From CPC320 sp002684375 (GTDB lineage: Bacteria > Pseudomonadota > Alphaproteobacteria > Rhodobacterales > Rhodobacteraceae): a stretch of DNA of 64,000 nucleotides. The DNA lies in contig CBFIHZ010000012.1 in assembly GCA_965662545.1 (NCBI GenBank), positions 33,527 to 97,526 of the forward strand, written 5' to 3'. The translations under genes and the position numbers were made by a program. Below, in pieces: positions 21,065-29,928 of this stretch. Each line of letters starts with the position of its first letter. The first letter of the stretch is position 1. The notes under the pieces were generated by a model. The model made no database searches and was not told the origin of the DNA. It was given only the letters and a program-made list of their open reading frames with translations.

Positions 21065-21096
21065 GGCAGCCAGCGAAGACTTCTCCGCTGGCCGCC
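21065..21096 (-). other. Intercistronic stem-loop
   Basis: An 11-bp stem with one G-T wobble (arms 21065-21075 and 21086-21096, ten-base loop) lies between the stop of the DUF4856 gene and the desaturase-family start. No uridine run follows on the transcribed strand, so it is more like a partial terminator or mRNA-stabilising structure than a full intrinsic terminator. Confidence 0.6.
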
Positions 21097-21108
21097 TTGT
21101 ATTAACTA

Positions 21109-22530
21109 TCAGTCATTTTCAGCACTGTTTGCATCGCCCAACTTATCGGCAAGTGCCGCCATGTTTCCTGTTTGATCCTTCGCCCTAGCGGTAACCCCAA
21201 AACGGTCAACCATCAGTTTCTGGATTTTCAACATATGCAGCTGATAATCACCCCATGACATAGCTTCGTCTTTTGTGAAGTTGCCCTGCGAATCCATACC
21301 TGTCACCTGCGACGCATTCAGAAGCACCGGACCAAAGCCAATCATCCGGTTCAGCTTTACAGCGGTTTCGCCAAGGTTTTCTTTACCCGCTTGCAGCGCC
21401 ATTGAAAAGCCCTTCAACTCGCCCCAATGTTTGCAATAGGTCGAGAAAGCCTTTGCGGTATCGCCGTTTGATTCCAGCAGTTCACCAAGTTTGTTGATGT
21501 CGTTGTAAACCGACCCAGCATATTTAAACACAGATTCTGCGATGACTTTTTCCCAGTTGGTTCCGATCACATCAGCATAGCCCATCAACTGCGCCCGCTG
21601 GGCATCCGTTAGGTTCTCGCCATTGGCGTCCGAAATCAATTGGCGACCATCAATAAAGGCTTGGGTCACCGTACTCATATAGTTGGTCTTGCCACCCTTA
21701 TCAAAGCTAGAGGCATAATACGCATGCGCAAATGTCATCTCTGATTTAAGGTCGATTAGCCCATCACCATCGGCATCGGCCGCGGCGAGGTTTTTCATCT
21801 TGGCAACCTCGTAGTTTTCTTTTGCACTCAGATTGAGGCTGTGGGCGGCTGCACCCCAGTACCCGAACGCCTCGTCCCAGACATGTTCTTTCCCTGTGTA
21901 ATGCGCGCCGTCTTTATACGGTTTGCTGTTTGGCTTGTTGTCAGCGGCAAGCTTTTCATCAAGATAGTTGTCAACGGCCTGATTGTAAAACACCGCGCCC
22001 ATAGCAAATTTCGAGATCAGCTGCGGATAATTATACCCCGTCACGGGATCAAACCCGCCTTTCGTGGCGGCCGCATGTTCAATCATCGACGCAAGCACCT
22101 CGGCACCGGTCATCTGACCCGGCCAGCCGTTCACAACGCCCTTGTAAGACTTACCAGACAGGTTTTTGCCTTTTGAAATTTCGTTAAGCGTCTCTTGCTT
22201 GATGTTAAAATCGCCTTTATCGACAGGGGCGATGATGGCTTTGTTATTGTCAGAGCCACCAAAGTAAGCCATCATTTCAGCCTGCAGGTTGGCCGCATTC
22301 CCACCACCATCGCCTTTGGAAGCCAGCTTTTTCAGGCTGTCATGCAACACGTGGCGGGCAATCTGACCGGTATAAGACACCGAGTTAGTCTTGCTGCCAC
22401 TATACCCTTTGACGGTCACCGGAAACGGACCATACGTGGCGTCGCTATAGGCTGCACTTGCCAAAGCAAGCGGGCTCAGGAACGCAATTACAGCGCCTGC
22501 GGCCCCAAAACTATTGATTGATTTCTTCAT
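21109..22530 (-). CDS. DUF4856 imelysin-like exported protein
   Basis: A 473-residue protein with an N-terminal signal peptide (FGAAGAVIAFLSPLALASAAYS) and no other membrane segment, so probably periplasmic or surface-exposed. It resembles the DUF4856 family, related in layout to imelysin-type iron-associated proteins: the motif EHVWDEAFGYWG is at about residues 215-226. A calcium-loop-like segment DADGDGLID lies at about 252-260. The function is unknown. The ATG at 22530 starts the signal peptide and has GAGGAC about ten bases upstream. It is the first gene of a likely operon with the desaturase-family, fbpA and fbpB genes and has a TGA-N9-TCA palindrome 51 bases before its start. Confidence 0.75.
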   Translation of the reverse strand: MKKSINSFGAAGAVIAFLSPLALASAAYSDATYGPFPVTVKGYSGSKTNSVSYTGQIARHVLHDSLKKLASKGDGGGNAANLQAEMMAYFGGSDNNKAIIAPVDKGDFNIKQETLNEISKGKNLSGKSYKGVVNGWPGQMTGAEVLASMIEHAAATKGGFDPVTGYNYPQLISKFAMGAVFYNQAVDNYLDEKLAADNKPNSKPYKDGAHYTGKEHVWDEAFGYWGAAAHSLNLSAKENYEVAKMKNLAAADADGDGLIDLKSEMTFAHAYYASSFDKGGKTNYMSTVTQAFIDGRQLISDANGENLTDAQRAQLMGYADVIGTNWEKVIAESVFKYAGSVYNDINKLGELLESNGDTAKAFSTYCKHWGELKGFSMALQAGKENLGETAVKLNRMIGFGPVLLNASQVTGMDSQGNFTKDEAMSWGDYQLHMLKIQKLMVDRFGVTARAKDQTGNMAALADKLGDANSAEND

Positions 22531-22581
22531 GTCTACGTCGTCCTCTTCGTTCGCCATTTTATCCAACATATTGCATACTGG

Positions 22582-22596
22582 TGACTAATTTAGTCA
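22582..22596. promoter_or_regulatory. Perfect palindrome of the iron-responsive TGA-N9-TCA type
   Basis: TGACTAATTTAGTCA is a perfect inverted repeat with 7-base arms around a central T, located 51 bases before the DUF4856 start codon. It fits the TGA-N9-TCA pattern described for iron-responsive operators in alphaproteobacteria (RirA box; the related Iron-Rhodo-box of Rhodobacteraceae). That the operator is bound by an Rrf2-type iron regulator is inference, supported by the fbpAB genes in the same operon. Confidence 0.65.
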
Positions 22597-22819
22597 GATA
22601 TGTCAATCCCGATTCTTTTAATCGGATTTGATTACGGTGCGAATTAAACTGCGCATATTGGCACAAAAATCCAGTCAAAGCTTTTGGGACATTATTAGCT
22701 TAAAAATCTGCTCGTAATTTAGCGCCAGCCGTCTGGGAGCATTGGTCTCAAAAGCGCTGGCTGCGCTCTGGACTTGTCGAACACAAATTGAGACTGTACC
22801 GCCGAGGGGGATGCGGAAC

Positions 22820-23761
22820 ATGCAGAAACATAGAATCATTATCGATACGGATCCTGGGCAGGATGACGCGGTGGCTATTTTACTCGCTTTGGCCAGCCCA
22901 GAAGATATCGACGTTCTCGGTTTGACCATCGTGGCAGGCAATGTACCACTGCTGGCCACAGCCAAAAATGCTCGGATGATTTGTGAACTGGCGGGAAAGC
23001 CCGAGACCAAGGTTTTTGCCGGTTGCGACCGCCCCATCGGTCGGCCGTTGGTGACGGCCGAACATGTGCATGGCAAGACCGGTCTCGATGGTCCCGACCT
23101 GCCCGACCCGGTTATGCCGCTGCAAGAGCAACACGCGGTGGAGTTTATCATAGAAACCCTCCGCGCAGAGCCTGCAGGTTCAATCACCCTGTGCGCTTTG
23201 GGTCCACTGACCAATATCGCTACTGCAATTCAAAAAGCCCCGGATATCCTCTCGAACATTCGGGAACTGGTGTTGATGGGCGGGGCTTATTTTGAAGTTG
23301 GCAACATCACCCCGGCCGCAGAGTTCAATATTTACGTGGACCCGCAAGCCGCTGATATCGTCTTTAAATCTGGGATACCCATTGTTGTTATGCCGCTTGA
23401 TGTGACCCATAAAGCGCTGGTGACCAAACCACGCAATGATGCCTTTCGCGCCCTTGGCACAAAGGTTGGCATCGCCGTTGCGCAAATGACTGACTTTTTC
23501 GAACGCTTCGACAAGGCAAAATACGGCAGTGCCGGCGCACCGCTGCACGATCCCTGTGTCACCGCCTACCTGCTCAAACCCGAACTGTTTTCAGGCCGCT
23601 TGATCAATGTCGAAGTTGAAACCAGCTCAGAGCTGACCATGGGTATGACCGTTGCCGACTGGTGGCGGGTCACACAACGGCCGCCGAATGCAACGTTTAT
23701 CGGCGATCTGGATGCCGACGGTTTTTTTGACCTGCTCACCGACCGCTTGGGAAGACTTTAG
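22820..23761 (+). CDS. Nucleoside hydrolase
   Basis: A calcium-dependent N-ribohydrolase of the IunH/RihA family that splits nucleosides into base and ribose. The 313-residue protein starts with the family hallmark IIIDTDPGQDDAVAIL (DxDPGxDD calcium site) and contains the LVLMGGAYFEVGN and AEFNIYVDPQAA segments and, near the C terminus, the catalytic-site histidine in APLHDPC. Base specificity cannot be judged. The ATG at 22820 immediately precedes the conserved start; ATG 22811 is the alternative. Probably co-transcribed with the GNAT and selO genes that follow with short gaps. Confidence 0.93.
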   Translation: MQKHRIIIDTDPGQDDAVAILLALASPEDIDVLGLTIVAGNVPLLATAKNARMICELAGKPETKVFAGCDRPIGRPLVTAEHVHGKTGLDGPDLPDPVMPLQEQHAVEFIIETLRAEPAGSITLCALGPLTNIATAIQKAPDILSNIRELVLMGGAYFEVGNITPAAEFNIYVDPQAADIVFKSGIPIVVMPLDVTHKALVTKPRNDAFRALGTKVGIAVAQMTDFFERFDKAKYGSAGAPLHDPCVTAYLLKPELFSGRLINVEVETSSELTMGMTVADWWRVTQRPPNATFIGDLDADGFFDLLTDRLGRL

Positions 23762-23805
23762 ATTTTACACTGGACAGCTCTGATAAAAAACGACATTCAA
23801 TTTAT

Positions 23806-24255
23806 ATGTGTGCTGCCATAACCCTTGCCAAACCCGATGATCTAGACCGGCTAGAAGGTCTCGTGATGCTGTGCCATCAAGAAATAGGCATCGATGTTTC
23901 CCCTGCGCAACGACGTCAAGGTCTGTCCCATGTTCTGGCGAACAGCCCGCATGCCGCCGCCTATCTGATCGGACCGGTGCGGGCGCCTGTTGGCTATGTC
24001 ATGCTGTCGTTTGGGTGGTCTCTGCAATTGATGGGACATTATTGTACCATCGACCAGATCTATGTCCGCAGCGGCGTGCGCGGGCGCGGTATCGCCAGTG
24101 AGGTGATGACCAAACTGACCGCGATGCTGAAGTCAACAGATATCAAATCCATTCAAATTCACGCTTCGCAGGAAAACGCCAGTGCCAAAAGGCTGTTCAA
24201 ACGGGCCCATTTTCGCAGTGGGCGCACCTTCACTCTGATGCTGCGCGATCTGTAG
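23806..24255 (+). CDS. GNAT-family N-acetyltransferase
   Basis: A 149-residue GNAT protein with the acetyl-CoA-binding motif A clearly present: IDQIYVRSGVRGRGIASEVM (RxxGxG/A loop), followed by the HASQENASAKRLFKRAHFRSG motif B region. The substrate is unknown. The ATG at 23806 lacks a good ribosome-binding site, so the exact start is uncertain. It lies 45 bases after the nucleoside hydrolase gene and 38 bases before selO. Confidence 0.85.
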   Translation: MCAAITLAKPDDLDRLEGLVMLCHQEIGIDVSPAQRRQGLSHVLANSPHAAAYLIGPVRAPVGYVMLSFGWSLQLMGHYCTIDQIYVRSGVRGRGIASEVMTKLTAMLKSTDIKSIQIHASQENASAKRLFKRAHFRSGRTFTLMLRDL

Positions 24256-24293
24256 GCTCTTTTCTCTCAACCGTCAGAGACTATATAACCCCA

Positions 24294-25712
24294 ATGCGCC
24301 TTAATATTCCCTTCGATAATACCTATGCGGCCCTTGACGAGGTGTTCTTTAGCCGCGTCAACCCCGTGGCTGTGAAAGATCCTACGCTTATCGCCTATAA
24401 TGCCGAACTGGCCAAAGAAATTGGTATCACCAGCGGTACAGAGGATGAGCACGCCAAAGTATTCAGCGGCACCCGTCTGGCCAAGGGCACCGATCCACTG
24501 GCCCAGCTTTATGCCGGCCATCAGTTTGGCCATTATTCCCCGCAATTGGGGGACGGGCGCGCGGTCTTATTGGGCGAAACCTGCGGGTCCGACAACCGCC
24601 GCTGGGATATCCAGCTCAAAGGGTCTGGCCCAACCCCCTATTCGCGCCGCGGCGACGGACGCGCCTGGCTGGGTCCGGTGTTGCGCGAATATCTGATGAG
24701 CGAGGCGATGCATGCGCTGGGCATCCCAACCACACGGGCGCTGGCCGCTGTGAGCACAGGCGAGACGGTATTTCGCGAAAGCCCCCTGCCCGGCGCCGTT
24801 CTGACACGAGTCGCCGCCAGCCACATTCGGGTCGGCACCTTTCAGGTATTTGCCGCGCGCGGCGACGTCACTGCCTTGCAAAAACTACTGGAGTATACAC
24901 TCAATCGTCATTACCCTGACGCCGATGGCCCGCTGGGTTTGCTGAATGCGGTGATTGCCGCGCAAGCGCAACTGGTGGCAAAATGGATGTCCGTGGGATT
25001 TATTCACGGGGTGATGAACACCGACAATTGCCAAATCGCCGGCGAGACCATTGATTATGGTCCCTGCGCTTTTTTAGACCACTATGACCCAATGGCAGTG
25101 TTTTCATCGATTGACCGGCAGGGTCGCTATGCGTTTTCCAACCAGCCCGACATTATCGTATGGAATATGGCACAGCTCGCCACCGCCTTGATCCCGCTGA
25201 TGCCCGACCAAGAGAAAGCCGTCGCATTATTCACCACGGCCGTCCATGCGATGCCGCAATTGATCCGTGATCATTGGAGCCGCGCGTATGGCGCAAAAAT
25301 CGGCCTGACCGTGCTGCGCCCCGGTGACGACACTCTGATCACAGAGCTGCTGCAACTGATGGCCGACAACAGCGTCGATTACACCAATACGTTTCGCGGC
25401 CTCCTCACCGGCAATGCCCGCGACCAGTTTGACAATACAGCAGGTTTTGACACTTGGGCCGAACGCTGGCGACAGCGCCTGTGCGATGTCCCCGATGCAG
25501 AGACGGTGATGGCCCAGAATAACCCGGTGTTTATTGCGCGCAACCACCGTGTTGAGCAAATGATAGCAGCCGCAGTTGACGGGGATTTCGCCCCCTTTCA
25601 CCGGCTACGCAAGGTCTTGGCGCGCCCCTATGACACCCAACCCGACGCTGCGGATTTAACCCAGCCGCCCACCCCGCAAGAAGTGGTGCCCGCCACATTT
25701 TGCGGCACGTAA
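24294..25712 (+). CDS. selO: Protein adenylyltransferase SelO
   Basis: SelO (YdiU) is a pseudokinase-fold enzyme that transfers AMP to hydroxyl side chains of proteins and is linked to redox homeostasis. The 472-residue protein has the family block AQLYAGHQFGHYSPQLGDGRA, the DIQLKGSGPTPYSRRGDGRA segment and the metal-site FIHGVMNTDNCQIAGETIDYGPC. A cysteine lies three residues from the C-terminal end (FCGT), where many eukaryotic SelO proteins carry selenocysteine. Confidence 0.93.
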   Translation: MRLNIPFDNTYAALDEVFFSRVNPVAVKDPTLIAYNAELAKEIGITSGTEDEHAKVFSGTRLAKGTDPLAQLYAGHQFGHYSPQLGDGRAVLLGETCGSDNRRWDIQLKGSGPTPYSRRGDGRAWLGPVLREYLMSEAMHALGIPTTRALAAVSTGETVFRESPLPGAVLTRVAASHIRVGTFQVFAARGDVTALQKLLEYTLNRHYPDADGPLGLLNAVIAAQAQLVAKWMSVGFIHGVMNTDNCQIAGETIDYGPCAFLDHYDPMAVFSSIDRQGRYAFSNQPDIIVWNMAQLATALIPLMPDQEKAVALFTTAVHAMPQLIRDHWSRAYGAKIGLTVLRPGDDTLITELLQLMADNSVDYTNTFRGLLTGNARDQFDNTAGFDTWAERWRQRLCDVPDAETVMAQNNPVFIARNHRVEQMIAAAVDGDFAPFHRLRKVLARPYDTQPDAADLTQPPTPQEVVPATFCGT

Positions 25713-25808
25713 TCCAAAGAGCCTGAACCGCGACAGCGCATATGCAACCCGGCACATTGTATTTAAACTGCGATGCCAAGGCGGCGGTCCGAACCCCACA
25801 GCCTATCA

Positions 25809-27041
25809 TCAGCGGCGCCGCAACACGGCTTCGGCACGATCTGAAATCACCCAAGCGGCCAGCCCGTCACGTAAACCGGCAATAAACCCTGCCCGCCAAA
25901 GCGGATCAACGAGGTTGTCCAGATCCTGATCGGTCGATAAAAAACCGGCCTCAACCAAAATTGACGGTATATCCGCAGCCTTCAACACCGAAAATGCGGC
26001 TTGCTGCAACGGCAGTTTGTAGAGGTCTCCGGTGGCGTTCTCGATGCCGGCCAGCACCGATTTTGCCAGCGCCCTTGCCCGAGGGGCCGTTTCAAGTCGC
26101 GCCAGATCCAGCAAAACATCCGTCACCACATCATCGGCGCCATTGAGATCAATGCCCGACAGAATATCCAGCCGGTCATGACGCTCAGCCAGTGCTGCGC
26201 TGGCGGCATCTGAGGCCTCATCCGACAGGGTGAAAATACGCGCACCATGGGCCACGCCCTGTGCCAAAGCATCTGCATGCAGCGATATAAACACATCAGC
26301 CCCCCGCTGATGGGCCAGACGCACCCGGTCTTCTAAAGACACAAACACATCAGCGTCTCGGGTCAATAAAACGTCATAATCCCCTGTCCGCAGCAAGGTG
26401 TCTTTAAGCTCGCGCGCCAACAACAGCATCAGATCGGCTTCTTTGATACCGCGGTTTTCAGCGCCGGGGTCGATGCCACCATGGCCCGGATCAAGCATCA
26501 CCACCAAACGGCGTGTCGCTTTATCTTGCCGCGGCGGGTCCAAGGTATCGGGAGGCAAATCCCAACGTGGATCATACGGAGCCCCGGCCGCCGCATCATA
26601 GGCCGCGCGGCTGACCGGCCGCAAAGACAGCGACAGATCTGCCGATCCGGTCTCAGCTGCAATGGTCATCGCGACATCCGCCACTGCCATAGGTTGTGTC
26701 ATCTGCGCCACCAGACGGCTCCAACCGGGACGGTAGCTGCCAAAGCGCACCTCGACGATCTTCTGGCTCTGCAGCAATGTCTCACTGGTCAATCCAGTCC
26801 AGTCGACCTCGCGGAAATCGATCACCAGGCGATCGGGTCGAGACAGCGTAAACACGCGGAAAGGCACGCCTTGGCTTAGCCGTAAATCCACCTGAACGCT
26901 GTCGCTCCCGGCGTTTGTGATCGCTGATCTGACGCTGTCAATACGCGCCAGAGCGCTAAAGTCCTGCGCCGGGGCCGACAGCGCCCAAAAAGTGAACCAT
27001 GCGCTGACCCAAACCAGCTTTATCAAATATCCCAGACCCAT
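25809..27041 (-). CDS. amiC: N-acetylmuramoyl-L-alanine amidase with AMIN domain
   Basis: A periplasmic zinc amidase that cleaves peptide stems from peptidoglycan during cell separation. It has a signal peptide (WFTFWALSAPAQ), an AMIN domain (about residues 30-120) that targets septal peptidoglycan, and an Amidase_3 catalytic domain starting at VVMLDPGHGGIDPGAENRG (zinc His, then Glu) with FISLHADALAQG and ILVEAGFLS. The ATG at 27041 follows AGGAAAAAAT. The symbol is by family resemblance; AmiA/B/C subgroups are not separated. Confidence 0.92.
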   Translation of the reverse strand: MGLGYLIKLVWVSAWFTFWALSAPAQDFSALARIDSVRSAITNAGSDSVQVDLRLSQGVPFRVFTLSRPDRLVIDFREVDWTGLTSETLLQSQKIVEVRFGSYRPGWSRLVAQMTQPMAVADVAMTIAAETGSADLSLSLRPVSRAAYDAAAGAPYDPRWDLPPDTLDPPRQDKATRRLVVMLDPGHGGIDPGAENRGIKEADLMLLLARELKDTLLRTGDYDVLLTRDADVFVSLEDRVRLAHQRGADVFISLHADALAQGVAHGARIFTLSDEASDAASAALAERHDRLDILSGIDLNGADDVVTDVLLDLARLETAPRARALAKSVLAGIENATGDLYKLPLQQAAFSVLKAADIPSILVEAGFLSTDQDLDNLVDPLWRAGFIAGLRDGLAAWVISDRAEAVLRRR

Positions 27042-27127
27042 ATTTTTTCCTGCTGGCACCTTTTGCATAATCTGATCCCCTCAACATACCGTGACGCATC
27101 GTGACACATAAGCACTAATCGACCTGT

Positions 27128-28297
27128 TTACCGTTCGGTTTTTCGCTCTGGTTTTCGATCTGCCATAAACTGCGTTAAGCGCGCCAGCCCCTCACGGATA
27201 TCGGCGGTGCTGCGCGCATAGGAAAACCTTAGCGTTGTATGGCCGCGCTCAGGGTCGAAATCCAAACCCGGTGTGACAGCCACACCCGCCCCGGCAAGAA
27301 TTTCACGGGAGAACGCCAAACTGTCATCCGTTAATTCACTTACATCCGCATAGACATAAAACGCCCCGTCTGGCGGTGCGATGCGATCAAAGCCCGCCCG
27401 CGGCAACCCCTCTAGCATCAACCGGCGATTTTCGGCATAAACCGCCAAATTCGCCTGCAGCTCGTCGTCACACTCCATCGCCGCCAAAGCCATCAGCTGC
27501 GACGCATGCGGCGCACATAAAAACAGGTTCTGGGCCAGCCGCTCAATGCGACGCACATGATGCTCTGGTACCACCATCCAACCAACCCGCCAGCCTGTCA
27601 TACTGAAATACTTAGAAAACGAGTTGATGACATAACATTCATCAGTGATTTCCAGCGCCGATACTGCTTTTTTTTCATATTCAATACCGTGGTAAATTTC
27701 GTCGCTGATAAACGCCGCCCCCTGCGCCTGCGTCGCTTCGATCAATCCTTGCAGAGCGGACCGGTCCAGCATTGTGCCAGACGGATTGGCAGGAGAGGCC
27801 ACCAAGAGCCCCTGCAGATCAAGTCCAGCGAAATCTTCTGCAACGGGTTGCAAGCGTGCGGCGTGGGACGTGGGCAGATCCACCGGCACCAGATCAAGTG
27901 ATTTGAGGATTTGCCTGTAGGAGGGATACCCCGGCGCCCCAATGCCGACCCGTGCACCGGTGTCAAAGAGCGATGAGAACGCCAATATGAAGGCACCACT
28001 TGATCCCGGCGTGATCACCACGCGGTCGGGGTCGAGCTTGATCCCATACCAATCTTGGTACAGCCCGGCAATCCGTTGCCGTAAACTTGGCAACCCCAGT
28101 GCCACAGTATAGCCCATCGCGTCGTCTTGAACCAATTGGGCGCCAAGCCCCGCACGCGCGGCTTTGGGGGCCGGTGTGCCGGGTTGGCCCACCTCCATGT
28201 GAATGATCGAACGCCCTGCATCTTCGGCTTGCCGCGCAGCCTCCATCACATCCATCACAATAAAGGGATCAACCGTGCCCCGCCTTGAGCTTTTCAT
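27128..28297 (-). CDS. Class I/II aminotransferase (PLP-dependent)
   Basis: A fold-type I PLP aminotransferase of about 389 residues. The Schiff-base lysine is in NSFSKYFSMTGWRVGW, and the substrate-carboxylate arginine is in TLRFSYARS near the C terminus; the SPANPSGTM segment (Asn contacting PLP) is also present. Specificity is unknown; aspartate- or aromatic-type transfer are candidates. The start at 28297 follows GGAG. The gene diverges from the M48 protease gene with only about 59 bases between the starts, so the two share a promoter region. Confidence 0.88.
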   Translation of the reverse strand: MKSSRRGTVDPFIVMDVMEAARQAEDAGRSIIHMEVGQPGTPAPKAARAGLGAQLVQDDAMGYTVALGLPSLRQRIAGLYQDWYGIKLDPDRVVITPGSSGAFILAFSSLFDTGARVGIGAPGYPSYRQILKSLDLVPVDLPTSHAARLQPVAEDFAGLDLQGLLVASPANPSGTMLDRSALQGLIEATQAQGAAFISDEIYHGIEYEKKAVSALEITDECYVINSFSKYFSMTGWRVGWMVVPEHHVRRIERLAQNLFLCAPHASQLMALAAMECDDELQANLAVYAENRRLMLEGLPRAGFDRIAPPDGAFYVYADVSELTDDSLAFSREILAGAGVAVTPGLDFDPERGHTTLRFSYARSTADIREGLARLTQFMADRKPERKTER

Positions 28298-28356
28298 TGA
28301 ACGGCTCCTGCTGTATAAGTTGGAAAATGTTTCACTATGTAACCGGCAGCAGGTCA

Positions 28357-29670
28357 ATGCATCCCGTTCGATTTCTTATATTTTTATTTTTTTTGATCCA
28401 GCAGGCCAGCCTAGCTGCGCACGCCGCCGGTTTACTCCGCGACGCTGATATCGAACACAGCCTCGCCCAGATCGCCCAGCCCGTCCTTTCCGCAGCCGGC
28501 CTGTCATCGAACCAGATCAAAATACTGGTGGTGAACGACAATTCGCTGAACGCCTTCGTGGCAGATTCCCAGCATATTTTCCTGAATGTCGGTTTGATTC
28601 TAAAACTGGGTGAAGTCGGCATGCTGCAAGCCGTCATCGCCCATGAGGCCGCCCATATCGCCAACGGCCATCTGGCCCGTCGCACCAGCAATTTCGGGAC
28701 CTCCAAAACCGCAGCGGGCTTGGGCATGTTGCTGGCTGCCGCCACTGCACTCTCTGGCAATTCCGATGCCGCAGCCGGTATTGCCCTCGGCACCAACAGC
28801 ACAGCACAACGTTTATTTTTCACACACACAAGAGCCGAGGAAGCCGCCGCAGATCAATCCGGCATCCGGTACATGGTCCGTGCCGACATTGATCCACAAG
28901 CAGCCGTGGAACTGCTTAATATTTTTGAAGGGCAGGATATGCTCAGTCCAAGCCGACAGGATCCTTATGCGAGATCCCACCCCCGATCACGTGACCGCAA
29001 TCGAACCATTAAGAACCTAGTGAGTATCCAGAAAAAAACCTTTGAGCCAGATCTGAACGCACAGTATTGGTTTAAGCGCGCCAAAGGCAAGTTATCCGCG
29101 TTTATCCGATCGCCAAAATGGACCTTTCAAACACTAGACGATGAGCAAGCAGATGATATTCGCCTAATGCGTAAAGCAGTGGCCTATTTTAGACGCTCCG
29201 ACCTGCCGCGCGCAAAAAAAGCTTTAGAAGCGGTGATAAAACTCAGACCTGATGACGGCTACATATACGATTTATACGGCGAGATTCTGCTGAAAAGTCG
29301 CGCCCCGAAACAATCGATTCAAGCCTATCAGACAGCAGTGTCTCTGGTCCCGGAAAATGGTATAATTCTTGGCGGCTTGGGGCGGGCGCTGCTTGCTGAT
29401 GGCAGAGCCAAATCAGCTCTACCAGTCCTTGAAAAAGCCCGCTCTGTCGACTTTGGCGACACCCGGGTCTTACGGGATCTTGCCCTTGCGTATGCCAAGA
29501 CCAACCAAACCGGCATGGCCTCTTTGGTTACCGCAGAACGCTATGCGCTACAGGGGCGGATTGGTGATGCATTGATCCACTCAAAACGCGCCGAAGGTCT
29601 GCTGCCAAAGGGATCCGGGCCATGGAAGCGCGCGATGGATATTCAAAATAGGGCCGCGTCCCAAAAATAA
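28357..29670 (+). CDS. M48 family metalloprotease with TPR-like region (BepA-type)
   Basis: A periplasmic zinc metalloprotease of 437 residues. The signal peptide (RFLIFLFFLIQQASLAAHA) is followed by an M48 domain with the zinc motif HEAAH at residues 96-100 and the third ligand glutamate in TRAEEAAADQSG. The C-terminal half (from about residue 270) consists of helical pairs resembling tetratricopeptide repeats. This layout matches BepA/YfgC proteins that police outer-membrane protein assembly, for example LptD; that role is inferred. The ATG at 28357 begins the signal peptide. Confidence 0.9.
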   Translation: MHPVRFLIFLFFLIQQASLAAHAAGLLRDADIEHSLAQIAQPVLSAAGLSSNQIKILVVNDNSLNAFVADSQHIFLNVGLILKLGEVGMLQAVIAHEAAHIANGHLARRTSNFGTSKTAAGLGMLLAAATALSGNSDAAAGIALGTNSTAQRLFFTHTRAEEAAADQSGIRYMVRADIDPQAAVELLNIFEGQDMLSPSRQDPYARSHPRSRDRNRTIKNLVSIQKKTFEPDLNAQYWFKRAKGKLSAFIRSPKWTFQTLDDEQADDIRLMRKAVAYFRRSDLPRAKKALEAVIKLRPDDGYIYDLYGEILLKSRAPKQSIQAYQTAVSLVPENGIILGGLGRALLADGRAKSALPVLEKARSVDFGDTRVLRDLALAYAKTNQTGMASLVTAERYALQGRIGDALIHSKRAEGLLPKGSGPWKRAMDIQNRAASQK

Positions 29671-29928
29671 AACCTGATGCTAAGGGTGTGGCTTTATCAA
29701 ATAAGATGCCCACCCGCCAGATCGCAGAGTGGTCCATTTCGGGGCATTGGTGCGCACGCATCCGCCGCCTTGGTTTAAAATGGCAAACGCAATTTAAATA
29801 CGGAAATCCTGAAACAGGCGCGGAAAAGCCGCTCTCGTTAAAGCCAAGTCATTGTAATCGTATTAGCAGATCCACATCCGAGAATATTGACGAATATCTC
29901 TTAAGAAGGCCGCCGACCTGACCTTAGA

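Noticed and set aside
29671..29928. Frame of 77 codons between the M48 protease gene and rodZ
   Set aside because: Composition is unlike the neighbouring genes, no motif is recognised and no ribosome-binding site is present.
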